Source: Hyaloraphidium curvatum
Lineage: Eukaryota; Monoblepharomycota; Hyaloraphidiomycetes; Hyaloraphidiales; Hyaloraphidiaceae
DNA: 64,000 nucleotides
Reading direction: 5' to 3'
NCBI GenBank assembly: GCA_025558095.1
Contig: JAIVFI010000001.1
Span: forward strand, 1,440,501 to 1,504,500
Positions 63,360 through 64,000 of the stretch are shown here, piece by piece. The notes beneath the pieces are model-generated. The model did not search any database and was not told the origin of the DNA. It saw nothing but the letters and a program-made list of their open reading frames with translations. Numbering within the stretch: the stretch's first letter is position 1; each line of letters starts with the position of its first letter. Both the position numbers and the translations under genes were made by a program.

Positions 63360-64000
63360 ATGGCCGCGGCGGAGCCGACGGTGCTCCTCCGCGCGGCGGA
63401 CGGGGCCGAGTTCCCGGTCGACGAGGCGGCGGCGAGGGCCTTCAGCCCGATGCTTTCCGCGCTGTCCCTCGACGACGAGGGCGCGACGCCGGCCTTCGAC
63501 CTGCACCTTTCGGGCCCGCCGGCGGAGCTCTTTTCCGAGCTGATCGCGGCCGCGGGCGAGGAGCCGGGAAAAGTGCTGGGGAAGGCGCGGAACAAGGACT
63601 TGGTCCCACTCTTTGAGGAGTCGAGTTTCTTTGAGGCCCCGCCACAGGTCACGGGGGCCGTTGCGAGGGCCATCTTCGACAAGGCACTTGTGGGGAAGAA
63701 GGAGGCGCTGAAAGCCGTGCTCCGGCCGGACGTGGCGGCGTGCCTGCCGAAGGTTCACGCCCGGTTCGCAGCCGAGCTCGGGCCGGAGCGGAAAACCTTC
63801 CGGAACGCCCCGTCCGAGGCCGAGTGCTCGGTTGGAGACGCCCTGGACCTTGCGGTCGCGGCCCTCGCCGCCCTGCGCGCCAGCAGCGACCCCGATCACG
63901 TGAAGAACCTCGCCGGGGCTCTGGACCGCCGCCTCAAAGCCGGCCGTCCCCTGGCACCAGACGTTCCGCTGCTGCACAAGAAGCAGAACCCCGCGATCGA
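63360..64000 (+). CDS. SKP1/BTB-like domain protein (partial, 3' end outside window)
   Basis: The ATG at 63360 opens a frame that continues to the right edge (213 codons). The first 90 residues look like a SKP1/POZ fold (VLLRAADGAEFPVDEAAARA, FSPMLSALSLDDEGA, LVPLFEESSFFEAPPQVTG), followed by an Ala/Leu-rich helical region. In SCF ligases SKP1 binds F-box proteins; here it could be an adaptor for the two F-box genes nearby or an unrelated BTB protein. Completeness and downstream domains cannot be judged. Confidence 0.6.
   Translation, partial: MAAAEPTVLLRAADGAEFPVDEAAARAFSPMLSALSLDDEGATPAFDLHLSGPPAELFSELIAAAGEEPGKVLGKARNKDLVPLFEESSFFEAPPQVTGAVARAIFDKALVGKKEALKAVLRPDVAACLPKVHARFAAELGPERKTFRNAPSEAECSVGDALDLAVAALAALRASSDPDHVKNLAGALDRRLKAGRPLAPDVPLLHKKQNPAI

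Overview
This 64 kb window is GC-rich, gene-dense nuclear DNA of a eukaryote, most likely an early-diverging (chytrid-type) fungus. I read about 46 spliceosomal introns. Most are 42 to 100 nt long, many use a GTGGGT, GTGCGT or GTGAGT donor, and each restores the frame of a conserved domain. Fungal character is suggested by a YVC1-like TRP vacuolar channel, F-box proteins, CDC48, mitochondrial carriers and a Fanzor nuclease gene. Many genes end tail to tail with 30 to 120 nt between stop codons. The species assignment is an inference.

Left end (1-7.6 kb, all minus strand): this is a mobile-element region. In transcription order it holds a Fanzor (eukaryotic TnpB-like RNA-guided nuclease), a small basic ORF, a proline-rich ORF, and a zinc-finger reverse transcriptase of a non-LTR retrotransposon that runs off the left edge. 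The Fanzor carries an N-terminal array of zinc knuckles. A 50-nt intron must be removed to give it its third catalytic acidic residue. The three ORFs after it overlap by 8 nt and then by an ATGA junction. This is the most unusual part of the window.

8-26.8 kb: an orphan gene, a fatty-acid/sterol hydroxylase, a GyrI-like small-molecule-binding protein, a bacterial-looking GT4 glycosyltransferase, a mitochondrial carrier, a membrane-anchored beta-helix protein, CDC48/p97 (6 exons), a bacterial-looking FAD oxidoreductase, a small secreted Cys-rich gene with an apparent frameshift, a class I aminotransferase, a CCDC90/MCUR1-like mitochondrial coiled-coil protein, and an alpha/beta hydrolase with a duplicated nucleophile elbow.

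26.8-48 kb: two head-to-head paralogous surface proteins (one with an added P-domain and introns, one intronless), a YVC1-like channel, an EamA/DMT transporter, a second Cys-rich secreted gene, an atypical SDR, a URO-D family protein, a 76-aa putatively myristoylated protein, an MFS transporter, a HotDog thioesterase-like protein, and a third Cys-rich secreted gene.

48-64 kb: a cytochrome b5-desaturase fusion, a 1265-aa membrane protein with a DUF900-like hydrolase domain, two F-box-like proteins, a free-standing ketosynthase, a CitE-like lyase, a Sel1-repeat protein kinase with recently amplified repeats, and a SKP1/BTB-like gene cut by the right edge. Lipid-related genes are numerous (hydroxylase, thioesterase, desaturase, ketosynthase, hydrolases), but they do not form an obvious cluster.
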